A DNA stretch of 64,000 bases from Blautia caecimuris. Its GTDB lineage: Bacteria > Bacillota > Clostridia > Lachnospirales > Lachnospiraceae. The notes below the pieces were generated by a model. It saw only the letters and a program-made list of their open reading frames with translations. It did no database searches and was not told the DNA's origin. This document shows, one piece after another, positions 15,138 to 24,526 of the stretch (positions within the stretch are counted from its first letter, which is position 1; each line of letters starts with the position of its first letter). The stretch is taken from the NCBI RefSeq assembly GCF_024622975.1, contig NZ_JANJZT010000012.1, positions 1-64,000 of the forward strand. The letters run 5' to 3'. The position numbers and the translations under genes are program-made.

Positions 15138-16957
15138 AGCTGGAAAATATGTTCAAAAAAACAAAAAGTCTGTACAGGGAACAGAGCGTAAAGCACACCG
15201 GTACTTTGAAGCCTGAGGTTCCTCAGGGACTTCTGCGCAAATGCAATAAGTGCGGAGCGGCAATCGTCACCGAGGATGTAAAAAACGGAAACTATATCTG
15301 TCCGAAATGCGGCGGATATTTCAGGATCCATGCATATACAAGAATCCGTATGATTACAGACGAGGGAAGCTTCGAGGAATGGGACAAAGATCTTGTTGGC
15401 GGAAATCCAATGGAATACCGGGGCTATGAAGAAAAGCTTAATTCTGTAAGGGAGAAAACAGGGCTTCAGGAAGCTGTTGTTACAGGAAAGGGACGTATCA
15501 ACGGTCGGGAAGCAGTGATCGGTGTGTGCGACGGCCGTTTTTTTATGGCAAGTATGGGCTGGGCTGTAGGCGAAAAAATTACAAGAGCCGTGGAGCGTGC
15601 CACCCGGGAACAGCTTCCGGTGATTCTTTTTGCCTGTTCCGGTGGCGCCAGAATGCAGGAGGGAATTACTTCTCTTATGCAGATGTCAAAAACTTCGGCA
15701 GCGCTGAAAAAGCACAGTGACGCGGGACTTCTTTATATTTCTGTTCTGACCGAGCCTACTACGGGAGGCGTCACAGCCAGCTTTGCCATGCTGGGAGATG
15801 TGATACTGGCGGAGACGGGAGCCCTGATCGGATTTGCAGGTCCCAGAGTGATCGAGCAGACAATTCGCCAGAAGCTTCCCAAAGGCTTCCAGAGAGCAGA
15901 ATTTCTCCTGGAGCATGGATTTTTGGACGAAATCGTGGAACGGGAAAATCTGAAAAGAACCCTGACAAAGCTTTTGAAGCTTCATGGTAGAAAAAGAAAG
16001 ACAGAGGGAACTGATCTGCCGGGCTCAGATAAAGTACAGGAGATCAATAACAGATCAGCGGCAGAAGTGAAGCTGTCTGATAACGTAGGTACAGCCGACA
16101 GAGAGAAGCATATTTTTTCACAGGAGACATCAGACTCATTTTGTGAAAAAGAGTTTTGCCAGAACAGCAGGACGGAACATACGGCATGGGAGCGTGTTCA
16201 GATTTCCAGGAAACTGGAGAGACCTTCGGGCAGCAGCTACATTAAGTCATTGTTCACGGATTTCATGGAGCTGCACGGAGATCGGAAATACGGAGACGAT
16301 CCTGCAGTGATCGGCGGGATTGCTGCTTTTCACGGGATGCCGGTAACAGTGATCGTTCAGGAAAAGGGCTGCGATACAAAGGAAAACATACACAGAAACT
16401 TCGGTATGCCTATGCCGGAGGGGTATCGGAAGGCGCTGCGGCTGATGAAGCAGGCGGAAAAATTTCGCCGACCGGTGATCTGCTTTGTAGACACTCCGGG
16501 AGCTTTCTGTGGTATTGAGGCAGAAGAGAGAGGACAGGGAGCAGCCATTGCAGACAGCCTCATGGAACTGGCCGGCCTGACGGTTCCGGTACTTACCATA
16601 ATTACAGGTGAGGGAGGAAGCGGAGGGGCGCTTGCTCTGGCAGCAGGAGATCAGGTATGGATGCTTGAGAATGCAGTCTATTCCATTCTTTCACCGGAAG
16701 GATTTTCCAGTATTTTATGGAAGGACAGCACAAAGGCAAAAGAGGCGGCAGAGGTAATGAAGCTCACTGCGGCTGATCTTTATTCTCAGGGAATTATTGA
16801 GAAAATGATCTGTGAACCAGAGGGATACAGTGAACAGACACTTTATCAGGTGACAGATATTCTGGACAAGGAAATAACAGATTTTCTGGAAGAATACAGA
16901 AATTATTCTGAAGAAGTACTTCTGGAAAAGCGATATGAGAGATTCAGGAAGTTCTGA
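15134..16957 (+). CDS. accDA: Acetyl-CoA carboxylase carboxyltransferase, fused beta-alpha
   Basis: A 607-residue polypeptide joining AccD and AccA. Residues 1-286 are the beta subunit with its zinc ribbon (Cys37, Cys40, Cys56, Cys59) and CSGGARMQEG (168-177). Residues 287-350 are a polar, poorly conserved linker. Residues 351-607 are the alpha subunit with RPSGSSYI, LHGDRKYGDDP and GEGGSGGALALA. In most bacteria these are two genes forming an alpha2-beta2 complex that transfers CO2 from biotin to acetyl-CoA. The fusion has no internal ribosome site that I can see in the linker. It is the last gene of the operon. Confidence 0.94.
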   Translation: MKLENMFKKTKSLYREQSVKHTGTLKPEVPQGLLRKCNKCGAAIVTEDVKNGNYICPKCGGYFRIHAYTRIRMITDEGSFEEWDKDLVGGNPMEYRGYEEKLNSVREKTGLQEAVVTGKGRINGREAVIGVCDGRFFMASMGWAVGEKITRAVERATREQLPVILFACSGGARMQEGITSLMQMSKTSAALKKHSDAGLLYISVLTEPTTGGVTASFAMLGDVILAETGALIGFAGPRVIEQTIRQKLPKGFQRAEFLLEHGFLDEIVERENLKRTLTKLLKLHGRKRKTEGTDLPGSDKVQEINNRSAAEVKLSDNVGTADREKHIFSQETSDSFCEKEFCQNSRTEHTAWERVQISRKLERPSGSSYIKSLFTDFMELHGDRKYGDDPAVIGGIAAFHGMPVTVIVQEKGCDTKENIHRNFGMPMPEGYRKALRLMKQAEKFRRPVICFVDTPGAFCGIEAEERGQGAAIADSLMELAGLTVPVLTIITGEGGSGGALALAAGDQVWMLENAVYSILSPEGFSSILWKDSTKAKEAAEVMKLTAADLYSQGIIEKMICEPEGYSEQTLYQVTDILDKEITDFLEEYRNYSEEVLLEKRYERFRKF

Positions 16958-17043
16958 GATCTCTGCCGGGGGAGAACCGGGGAAGCTCCGGCGATATGAA
17001 AAGCCGGATGCTATAGAAATACACAGGATAAGCCGAAACGAAA

Positions 17044-17096
17044 AGCGGTTTTATAACAGATGATACAGAGGTCTGCTATAAAGCTGCTTTTTATTT
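17044..17096 (+). terminator. fab operon terminator
   Basis: AGCGGTTTTATAACAGA (17044-17060) pairs with TCTGCTATAAAGCTGCT (17072-17088), with one mismatch and two G-U pairs, followed by TTTTATTTG. The rest of the gap 16958-17265 holds only this and the upstream region of the next gene. Confidence 0.7.
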
Positions 17097-17179
17097 GCTG
17101 TTAAAGCAGGGTATTTTGTAACAATCTTTCCGGGAAATAAAATTGGTCTGCCAGGTTGTGACCGGATCCATGTGAAATA

Positions 17180-17220
17180 GTTAAGAAAAGTTAAGAACCT
17201 GTTAAGACATACTGTAAGAA
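17180..17220 (+). promoter_or_regulatory. Tandem GTTAAGA boxes upstream of the peptidase locus
   Basis: GTTAAGA occurs at 17180-17186, 17190-17196 and 17201-17207, with an imperfect GTAAGAA at 17214-17220. The spacing is 10, 11 and about 13 bases, roughly one helical turn. Direct repeats on one DNA face are how OmpR-family response regulators bind. The OmpR-type regulator encoded at 18905 is the obvious candidate. Inference only. Confidence 0.5.
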
Positions 17221-17265
17221 ATATATGTTATCTTATAACCATCTTATAAGTTAAAGGGGTACTTT

Positions 17266-18117
17266 ATGAGAATAAAATCAATCGTCCATGTTGTGGCTGC
17301 ATGGATCATGCTGGTTCTGACATCGGAATTCAGCCTTACAGTAGCTTACGACATATGTGATACAAATCCCTGGGCACGTATTTTGTATGTGGCATTGAAT
17401 ATTTCCAGTCTGTTGGCTGCTTTTTATTTATATACCAGATATATTATGAAGATAAAAATGCAGGATCTTCGATTGGGGAAACCTTTCCCGGAAAGAAAAT
17501 GGTGTATTACAGCAGTTATTATGCCGTTGGCAATATGCTGCTTTTATCTTCTTTTTGTAAAAGGAACTTTTGCTTCACAAAATCTTAAACTGAAAGATTT
17601 GATAAATGTTCTGACCCTTTCTGTTTTATCTCTTGGAATTTTGCCTGCAGTTACAGAGGAAATGGTTTTCAGGGGAATGATCTTGAGTACCTTGCAAAGT
17701 GCTTTTGGAAAGAAAGCAGCAGTGTTTATTTCAAGTATTTTATTTGCTTTGTATCATTTGGAGTATATTGACAGTTCAGATTGGAAAAAGGTTGTTTTGC
17801 TGATCGTGTCTGTTGGAATTATTGGATATGCTCTTTCGCTTGTTACACTTCAGTCCGGTTCCATATGGTCTGCAGTTGTTATACATGGAATGTATAATGT
17901 CCTGTCAGGAGAGAGCCAGATCCTGCATATTGATATGGAACAGAATTTTTCAGCTATGTGGACCTATACAGTAAGTACGAAAAACCCATTACTGACCGGA
18001 ATTAACGGAGCGGTTGGCTTTACCGCGGCGCTTCCTGCAGTAGTTGGCTTTATCGTGATTATAATAATGGTAAAATATTATGAGAAAAAGGAAAAGAAAG
18101 CAGCAGAAAAAGAATAA
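17266..18117 (+). CDS. CPBP-family intramembrane metalloprotease
   Basis: A 283-residue polytopic membrane protein, about eight helices, of the CAAX-protease/Abi (CPBP) family. The catalytic motifs are EE131-132 with Arg136 (TEEMVFRG), His164 (FALYHLEY) and His207 (AVVIHGMYN). Family members process prenylated or other membrane peptides and often sit in bacteriocin or peptide-pheromone loci as maturation or immunity factors. The last 38 bases overlap the next gene, an exported-looking peptidase, and a two-component system follows. The substrate is unknown. Confidence 0.85.
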   Translation: MRIKSIVHVVAAWIMLVLTSEFSLTVAYDICDTNPWARILYVALNISSLLAAFYLYTRYIMKIKMQDLRLGKPFPERKWCITAVIMPLAICCFYLLFVKGTFASQNLKLKDLINVLTLSVLSLGILPAVTEEMVFRGMILSTLQSAFGKKAAVFISSILFALYHLEYIDSSDWKKVVLLIVSVGIIGYALSLVTLQSGSIWSAVVIHGMYNVLSGESQILHIDMEQNFSAMWTYTVSTKNPLLTGINGAVGFTAALPAVVGFIVIIIMVKYYEKKEKKAAEKE

Positions 18118-18883
18118 AAGGAAAGAGATCATCTGGTATTCTGTTTTTCTGATTGTTATTTTGACAGGAATATTTATAATTTCAGAAAGAGATGACAGCC
18201 TGGTATTGACAGAAACAAAAAGGAACCAGATAATAAACAGTAATGAGTGGAAAGAAATATTTGAACATTCAGATGTTTATCTCTCTGTTCTTCTGGAAGA
18301 TCTGAAACGAAATCCGGAAATGTTGGATTTTGTGAAAAAATATCCGGGGGAACAGACTGCACAGGAAGCAGGGCTTACATTCAGAGAAAAACTGAAGAAA
18401 TACCCGTTGTTTATTCAATGGGACGAAAGATGGGGATATCGGTCATATGGACAGAGCAACATTGGGATATCCGGATGCGGTCCTACTTGCATGGCAATGG
18501 TCATATACAGTTTGACGCGAAATTCTGATGCATTGCCGGATATTCTGGCACAAGAGGCAATGACAGGCGGATATTACATAATGGGAACTGGAACAGCCTG
18601 GTCTTTTATGAATGAGTGTGCGTCTGCGTATGGGGTAATTGCTTCTCAGTTTGCTTCTCTGGAACAGTGGGAACTGAAAGAACGGCTTGAGGATGGAAAT
18701 ATGATTATCTGTGCTATGGGACCTGGGGATTTTTCTGCACAGGGACATTTTATTGTAATCTATGATTATACATCGGATGGATTTTGTGTAAATGACCCTT
18801 TCAGTTATACGAACAGTTCAAAAAAATGGGATTATGCAACACTTTCTTCTCAATGGCAGCAAATATGGGTGTATGCAGCGTAA
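18080..18883 (+). CDS. Membrane-anchored C39-like peptidase
   Basis: A 267-residue protein with a strongly basic N-terminus (residues 1-15), one transmembrane helix (about 17-34) and an extracellular domain. The C-terminal half (about 108-267) is a papain-like Peptidase_C39_2 domain: Cys133 in SGCGPTC is the nucleophile, His223 in GHFIVIYD the base, and NDP (238-240) completes the site. C39 enzymes cleave leader peptides or act on peptides at the cell surface. There is no ABC transporter fused or adjacent. The start overlaps the CPBP gene by 38 bases, suggesting coupled translation. Confidence 0.8.
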   Translation: MRKRKRKQQKKNKRKEIIWYSVFLIVILTGIFIISERDDSLVLTETKRNQIINSNEWKEIFEHSDVYLSVLLEDLKRNPEMLDFVKKYPGEQTAQEAGLTFREKLKKYPLFIQWDERWGYRSYGQSNIGISGCGPTCMAMVIYSLTRNSDALPDILAQEAMTGGYYIMGTGTAWSFMNECASAYGVIASQFASLEQWELKERLEDGNMIICAMGPGDFSAQGHFIVIYDYTSDGFCVNDPFSYTNSSKKWDYATLSSQWQQIWVYAA

Positions 18884-18904
18884 AACGCAGGATAAGAGGA
18901 TACA

Positions 18905-19602
18905 ATGAAAAATCATATTTTAATTGTGGAAGATGATGAAGCGATCCGGGAGGGCGTAAGAATTCTGTTGGAGGGAGAAGGTTATACAGTGCAGGAGGCA
19001 GAGGATGGATTCCAGTGTCTGAAAAAGCTTTCAGCAGAAACAGATCTGATTATACTGGATATTATGATGCCTGGAATCTCCGGTATAAAGACATGTGAAG
19101 AAATTCGAAAAACTTCTCATGTTCCGGTATTGTTTCTGACTGCTAAAGGGCAGGAATCAGACAAACTGATCGGTTTGATGGCCGGAGGGGACGACTATCT
19201 GGTAAAACCGTTTTCTTACGCGGAGCTTCTGGCAAGAGTGAAAGCTCTTCTTCGCAGATATTGTGTTTACAGTCAGCCGCTGAAGACAGAGAAAAAAACA
19301 GAACAGTGGCTGGAATATGGCAAGCTTAAGGTAAATACACAGTATAATGAGGTTTACCGTGAGGGAGAGGAAATTCATCTCAGAGAAATGGAATACAGAC
19401 TGCTTTTGCTGATGATGGAAAATCCACAGAAGATTTTTCTGTAAAAAATCTGTATGAGAGTTTATGGGAGGAGCCTTTTCTGTATTCTTCCGGGAATACG
19501 GTTATGGTTCATATCAGGAGATTGAGGACCAAAATAGAAGAAGATCCTCAGAAGCCTGAAATGATACAGACTGTGTGGGGAAAGGGGTATCGTTTTGGGT
19601 AG
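18905..19602 (+). pseudogene. OmpR-family response regulator with a one-base frameshift
   Basis: The receiver domain is intact: acidic pair at 10-11, phospho-acceptor Asp52 in LDIMMP, and the KPFSYAEL switch segment. The winged-helix output domain is read in two frames. The first frame stops at 19442-19444 after ...ENPQKIFL, giving 179 residues. Re-reading one T of the run at 19434-19438 continues as [12 protein letters not shown] and ends in ...[10 protein letters not shown] at 19602, the normal end of this family (about 231 residues). So a T appears to be missing from a T-run. It may be a real mutation, phase variation or a sequencing error. If real, the DNA-binding recognition helix is lost. 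Its 3' end overlaps the kinase gene by 8 bases. Confidence 0.85.
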
Positions 19603-20935
19603 AATCTATAAAGACAGTCTGACTGGAAAAATGGTCCGGCGTTTAGTCAGAGGACTGCTGGCAGGTCTGTTCGTTATGGGACTTTTGTATTTTGGAGGAA
19701 AGGGCTGCCTGCAGCAGTTCTTTTTTAATACAGGCTATATTTATAAAAGGGAGAGCCAGAGAGCAGAGGAACTTCAGAATTATGTGGATAAAAAGTGTTT
19801 AAAAGCTACAGATTATAAACAGTTGAAACAATGGGCGGTTCAGAGAAATATTCGTGAATTTACAGTTTCCAGAGATAAGTGGCTGTTGTTTGATGTTTCA
19901 TATGATGGTATTCTCACTCCGGGAAGCAGAGAAATCACTGATTTTTCCTGGAAAATATTTCACAAAATAAAATTCGCGGATGGGAATGCAGATGTTTATC
20001 TTTATGAGGGATTTGCAGATAAATATTATGATATTCTGGCAGGAATTTCTGTAATTGTGGGTTTTGTTGTGTGTACAGGTATATTTTCATATGAAATGCA
20101 GGAGGATTTAAAATACATTCAGTGTCTGAAAGAAGAAGTAGATGTTATCAGTAAGGGAAATCTGCAGGAACATGTTACAGTAACAGGCAATGATGAGCTG
20201 GCTCAGCTGGCAGGGGGACTGGAAAGAATGAGGCAGACTCTGATACAAAAAGAGCAGTCAGAACAGGAACTGCGGGCGGCACAGGAAAAACTTGTTCTGG
20301 GAATGTCTCATGACCTTCGTACACCTTTAACAGGACTGATGACCTATCTGGAAATTCTTAAAAAACAGCAGAAAAACAGAATTGTTACAGATGAATATAT
20401 TCAAAAGTCTCTGGATAAGGTGATTCAGATAAGGAATTTGTCAGACCAGATGTTTGAATATTTTTTTGTTAATTCACAGCATAAGGTTGAATTGGAAGAA
20501 CCTGAAGACATATTCAGTGCATTTGGAGATTATCTTTCTGAATTATGTGTTTTGCTGGAAGATGAAGGATTTACAGTAGATACGGAAATGCTTGAATGGA
20601 ATCCTGCTGCTGTGCGAATAAATACAGATTTATTTGGAAGAATCATGAATAATATTATTTCCAATATTGAAAAGTATGCCAGCAGAAATAATCCCATCCA
20701 GGTACAGATTCTTTATGAAGAAAATTACACTGGTATTTTGATCAGAAATACAGTTGCTCAGACAGAGCAGACAGCCCATAAAACGGGTATCGGGTTACAG
20801 AATATATCTGTTATGATGGAACATATGCAGGGATATTTGGAAGTCTTACAGAAGGACAGGAAATATTGCATGATTTTGCATTTTCCGTATTCTGTTATAC
20901 AGAAGCATGGAAACGACAAAGGACTGACTGAATGA
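19595..20935 (+). CDS. Sensor histidine kinase of the peptidase locus
   Basis: A 446-residue membrane kinase. A transmembrane helix at about 20-38, an extracellular domain of about 105 residues, a second helix at about 148-166, a HAMP-like segment, then HisKA with His239 in [11 protein letters not shown] and a HATPase with the N box [11 protein letters not shown] and KTGIGL. TTG start is supported by AAAGGGG 8 bases upstream and the overlap with the regulator gene; the next ATG (19631) is an alternative. It pairs with the frameshifted regulator. The signal is unknown; two linked peptidases suggest an envelope or peptide cue. Confidence 0.85.
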   Translation: MGRIYKDSLTGKMVRRLVRGLLAGLFVMGLLYFGGKGCLQQFFFNTGYIYKRESQRAEELQNYVDKKCLKATDYKQLKQWAVQRNIREFTVSRDKWLLFDVSYDGILTPGSREITDFSWKIFHKIKFADGNADVYLYEGFADKYYDILAGISVIVGFVVCTGIFSYEMQEDLKYIQCLKEEVDVISKGNLQEHVTVTGNDELAQLAGGLERMRQTLIQKEQSEQELRAAQEKLVLGMSHDLRTPLTGLMTYLEILKKQQKNRIVTDEYIQKSLDKVIQIRNLSDQMFEYFFVNSQHKVELEEPEDIFSAFGDYLSELCVLLEDEGFTVDTEMLEWNPAAVRINTDLFGRIMNNIISNIEKYASRNNPIQVQILYEENYTGILIRNTVAQTEQTAHKTGIGLQNISVMMEHMQGYLEVLQKDRKYCMILHFPYSVIQKHGNDKGLTE

Positions 20936-21045
20936 TAAATGCTCATTTGACAAATTTATTTTTTCTAAGGCTTATTTAAACTTCTTCTTATAAACTGTCC
21001 CCATCGAAACAAAAACAACATTCAAAAACAGAAAGGATTTTTTAT

Positions 21046-22437
21046 ATGAAGAGAAAATATGCAGCAATCGTACTTGGTCTTACCATGACTTTAACCACAG
21101 CAAACATCAGCGCAGTAAACATTATGGCTGCCACTGCCAGTACCGCGGAAGAGAAACAAACAAAATCAGAGGATTCAGACAGCAGCCAGTCAGAAAAAGA
21201 GAATAAATCCGATTCTGATAATCAGGAAGATGGAAATGAAAAACAATCAGAAGGAGAAGCCTCTGACGGAGAAAAGCCGGAGGGAGAAGCCCCTGACGGA
21301 GAGAAACCGGATGGTGAACCGCCTGAAAAGCCGGAAGGGCAGGAGCCGAATGGCGGACAGGGAGCTCCGGGAGAGCAGAGCAATGGTGTGGAAAGCTATG
21401 AGGCGGTAAATGATTATACAGAGGATGTTACCGTGGAAAATGAAACCGTTTCTTCCACAGGAACAGATGAAAATGCCATTCATGTATCTGAGGGAGCCAG
21501 CGCCATACTCAAAGGCCTTACGGTAAATCGTGAATCTGAGGACAGTAAGGGAGGCGATACATCCAGCTTTTATGGAGTAGGCGCGGCAATTCTGGCAACA
21601 GAGGGAACTGCTTATGTAGGACAAAGCTCCATTACTACGGACGCCGCAGGCGCAGCAGGAATCTTCGCCTATGGTGATGGAACTGTGTATACAGCAGACA
21701 CAGATATTACCACTCAGAAAGATACGGCAGGAGGTATCCATGCGGCAGGAGGCGGAACACTTTATGCCTGGGATATGAATGTGGAGACAAACGGAGAATC
21801 CGCGGCAGCTATCCGAAGCGACAGAGGAGGCGGAAAGATGGTAGTGGACGGCGGAAGCCTTACTGCAAAAAACGGCGGTATGTTTTATACCACAAATACA
21901 GAGTCCACCATTACTCTTTCTGATGTAGATATAACAAATGCAGAGGACAGCGAATTTTTCCTGAAATGTACAGGAAACGCCAATGAGAGAGGATGGGGTA
22001 CAGCGGGGGATAACGGTGCAGATTGCCTCTTCACAGCTGTTCAGCAGGAAATGGAAGGAGATGTGGTCTGGGATTCTATCAGTCAGCTTGATTTCTATAT
22101 AACAGATGGAAGTACACTGACAGGAGCAGTGACAGATGATGAAACAAATGCCGGTGATGGCGGAGAAGGTTACTGTAATGTGTACGTAGGAGAGGACTGT
22201 ACCTGGACTGTCACAGGAGACAGCGTCCTTACCGGTCTTTCCAACAGCGGAACTATTGTGGATGAAGATGGAAATACAGTTACTGTAAAAGGCAGCGACG
22301 GAACGGTTTACGTGGAGGGTACAGGAAGTTATACTGTAACTGTAGAGTCTTACTCGGACAGTGCAGATCTTTCCGGTTCATCGGAGGTGACACAGTGGTC
22401 TGATTATCAGGTGGAAAAACCGGAAGCGCTTGCCTGA
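21046..22437 (+). CDS. Secreted beta-helix-like surface protein
   Basis: A 463-residue exported protein. A signal peptide covers about 1-30 (cleavage likely after the MAATA region). Residues about 35-115 are a low-complexity acidic stalk rich in Ser, Glu, Lys and Asp, with near repeats EGEASDGEKP, EGEAPDGEKP and DGEPPEKPEG. Residues about 118-440 are built of short Gly/Thr/Ala/Asp-rich strands typical of a right-handed beta-helix (for example GTAYVGQSSITTDAAGAAG, GTVYTADTDITTQK). There is no sortase motif or transmembrane anchor at the C-terminus. No catalytic motif is recognised. A two-component system begins 70 bases downstream on the same strand and may regulate it. Confidence 0.75.
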   Translation: MKRKYAAIVLGLTMTLTTANISAVNIMAATASTAEEKQTKSEDSDSSQSEKENKSDSDNQEDGNEKQSEGEASDGEKPEGEAPDGEKPDGEPPEKPEGQEPNGGQGAPGEQSNGVESYEAVNDYTEDVTVENETVSSTGTDENAIHVSEGASAILKGLTVNRESEDSKGGDTSSFYGVGAAILATEGTAYVGQSSITTDAAGAAGIFAYGDGTVYTADTDITTQKDTAGGIHAAGGGTLYAWDMNVETNGESAAAIRSDRGGGKMVVDGGSLTAKNGGMFYTTNTESTITLSDVDITNAEDSEFFLKCTGNANERGWGTAGDNGADCLFTAVQQEMEGDVVWDSISQLDFYITDGSTLTGAVTDDETNAGDGGEGYCNVYVGEDCTWTVTGDSVLTGLSNSGTIVDEDGNTVTVKGSDGTVYVEGTGSYTVTVESYSDSADLSGSSEVTQWSDYQVEKPEALA

Positions 22438-22506
22438 ATTCTGTAATTAAAAATACTTTACACCAGAAAATTGCAGAGAATATAACAGGAAGGAAAAGAG
22501 GAAAAT

Positions 22507-23181
22507 ATGAGGATTTTACTTGCCGAGGATGAACGGGAGCTGTCAGATGCTCTGGTGGCGATCCTGAAACACAACAACTATTCCGTGGATGCAGTCTATA
22601 ATGGAGAGGATGCTCTTGCCTATCTGCAGGCAGATAATTATGATGGTGCGGTTCTGGATATCATGATGCCTAAGATGGACGGAATCACAGTGCTGAAAAA
22701 GATACGTGCTGAGGGAAATAAGGTTCCTGTTTTGATTCTCACAGCAAAATCGGATGTGGATGACCGGGTGCTGGGCCTGGACAGTGGTGCAGATGATTAT
22801 CTCGGCAAGCCTTTTTCGGCAAAAGAGCTTCTGGCGCGCATACGCTCTGTCACAAGGAGAAATACAGAGGCAGTCAGTTCGGTTCTGAGTTTGGGCAATC
22901 TTTCCCTGGACGGTACAAGCGCTCTGCTTTCCGGTCCTTCCGGTTCCTGCCGTCTGCCAAATAAGGAGTTTCAGATGATGGAGCTTTTGATTACAAATCC
23001 CCGGCAGATTATTTCCACGGAACGTTTTATGGAAAAAATATGGGGTTATGACAGCGAGGCGGAGATCGGAGTTGTATGGGTATATATTTCGTATCTCAGA
23101 AAGCGGCTCATCTCTCTGAATACAAACGTTAAAATTAAGGCTGCCAGAGGGCAGGGCTATTATCTGGAGGAAGAAATATGA
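22507..23181 (+). CDS. OmpR-family response regulator
   Basis: A 224-residue regulator with receiver domain (phospho-acceptor Asp51 in LDIMMPKMDG, KPFSAKEL) and winged-helix DNA-binding domain ending in KAARGQGYYLEEE. The ribosome site AGGAAAAGAGG lies just upstream. It overlaps the kinase gene by 4 bases (ATGA). Confidence 0.93.
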   Translation: MRILLAEDERELSDALVAILKHNNYSVDAVYNGEDALAYLQADNYDGAVLDIMMPKMDGITVLKKIRAEGNKVPVLILTAKSDVDDRVLGLDSGADDYLGKPFSAKELLARIRSVTRRNTEAVSSVLSLGNLSLDGTSALLSGPSGSCRLPNKEFQMMELLITNPRQIISTERFMEKIWGYDSEAEIGVVWVYISYLRKRLISLNTNVKIKAARGQGYYLEEEI

Positions 23182-24458
23182 TCAGGGAGCTCCGTAAAAA
23201 ATTTATTCTGATCGCCATGCTGTCTACCTTTATTGTTCTGTCAGCGATTATGGGAACAGTGAACATTTCCGGTTATTTGAAAATGGCAGCCAGAGCAGAT
23301 GATATGACTTCTGTTCTGGGCATAAATGATGGGAAATTTCCGGGAAACGGAAAAGAAGAAATGGAAGTTGCAGGCAATGAGAATCCTCCTGATGTTGCAG
23401 TGGGAAAAAGGGAAGATATATTTGAAACAGAAGCCTCAAGAAATTTTTCTCCGGAGGCACCTTATGAAACCAGATATTTTACAGTGATCTTGGATGATGG
23501 GGGCGAGATCAGCTCCTGTGATCTGAATCACATAGCAGCGGTGGACGAAGACATGGCTCTGGAGTATGGAAAAACAGTCAGCGGAAAGAAAAGTGAGACT
23601 GGTTTCTGTGGAATTTACCGTTACAGAGTTATAAAGGATGATGGACAGACAAAGTGTATTTTTCTGGACTGTGCAAGGGAGATTTCAGGATTTCGTGTTA
23701 CTGCAGTAAGCAGTATTGTTATGTCTTTTCTCGGTCTGGCTGCGGTTTTGGTACTGGTTATATTTTTTTCTCAGATTGTATTCCTTCCGGTGGAGGAAAG
23801 CATCCGTAAGCAGAAACAGTTTATTACGGATGCCAGCCATGAGCTGAAAACGCCTTTGACGATTATTGATGCCAATACAGAGGTGATTGAAATGGAAACC
23901 GGGGAAAACCAGTGGACAAAAAGTACCAGAAAACAGATCCAGCGGCTTTCCGGTATGGTACAGCAGCTGGTTGCTCTCAGCCGTTTGGATGAAAACAGGG
24001 ATATAGGTGAAAAAACAGAATTTTCTGCTTCTGATGCGGTATTGGAAACGGTGCAGCCTTATGAGGCTCCTGTCCGGACGGGAGGAAAAGAAATGGAACA
24101 GTTGGTAGATGAGGGAATTCTTTTTACAGGAAATGAGAGGGATTTTCGCCAGCTTGTGGGGATTCTTGTGGATAACGCTGTAAAATATACGCCTGAAGGT
24201 GGAAAAATAAGAATTGCTTTGAAGAAAAAAGGAAAGAAATGCCAGCTGGAAATTTTTAATGATGCAGAGGAACTTCCCGTGGGAAAACTGGATGTTCTGT
24301 TTGAGAGGTTTTACAGACTGGACAGTTCCAGAAATTCCTCTACAGGAGGTTCAGGAATCGGGCTTTCTGTAGCAAAAGCGATTGTTCGGGCTCATAAAGG
24401 AAAAATTACCGCAGAAAGTCCGGATGGAAAAATCATGAAGATCACAGTGATCATATAA
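23178..24458 (+). CDS. Sensor histidine kinase
   Basis: A 426-residue membrane kinase: helix at about 9-28, an extracellular domain of about 150 residues, helix at about 178-200, then HisKA (His221 in DASHELKTPLT) and HATPase with VDNAVKYTPEGG and GSGIGLSVAKAIV. There is no clear HAMP domain between the second helix and HisKA. It is the partner of the regulator it overlaps, and the secreted protein upstream is a likely target or sensor partner. Confidence 0.92.
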   Translation: MIRELRKKFILIAMLSTFIVLSAIMGTVNISGYLKMAARADDMTSVLGINDGKFPGNGKEEMEVAGNENPPDVAVGKREDIFETEASRNFSPEAPYETRYFTVILDDGGEISSCDLNHIAAVDEDMALEYGKTVSGKKSETGFCGIYRYRVIKDDGQTKCIFLDCAREISGFRVTAVSSIVMSFLGLAAVLVLVIFFSQIVFLPVEESIRKQKQFITDASHELKTPLTIIDANTEVIEMETGENQWTKSTRKQIQRLSGMVQQLVALSRLDENRDIGEKTEFSASDAVLETVQPYEAPVRTGGKEMEQLVDEGILFTGNERDFRQLVGILVDNAVKYTPEGGKIRIALKKKGKKCQLEIFNDAEELPVGKLDVLFERFYRLDSSRNSSTGGSGIGLSVAKAIVRAHKGKITAESPDGKIMKITVII

Positions 24459-24463
24459 AGATA

Positions 24464-24506
24464 AAGCAGGCGGCGCAGACTGATGAACAGTTTGCGCCGC
24501 CTGCTT
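24464..24506. terminator. Convergent terminator between kinase and glgD
   Basis: Perfect 14-bp stem AAGCAGGCGGCGCA (24464-24477) / TGCGCCGCCTGCTT (24493-24506), with a T-rich tail on the minus side (TTATCTTTAT). Confidence 0.8.
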
Positions 24507-24526
24507 AATTCAGAGAATACCTTATT

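Noticed and set aside
19430-19445. Programmed -1 ribosomal frameshift in the response regulator
   Set aside because: A-TTT-TTC does not allow P-site re-pairing of GAT for ATT, and I see no strong downstream pseudoknot. A deletion or sequencing error is simpler.
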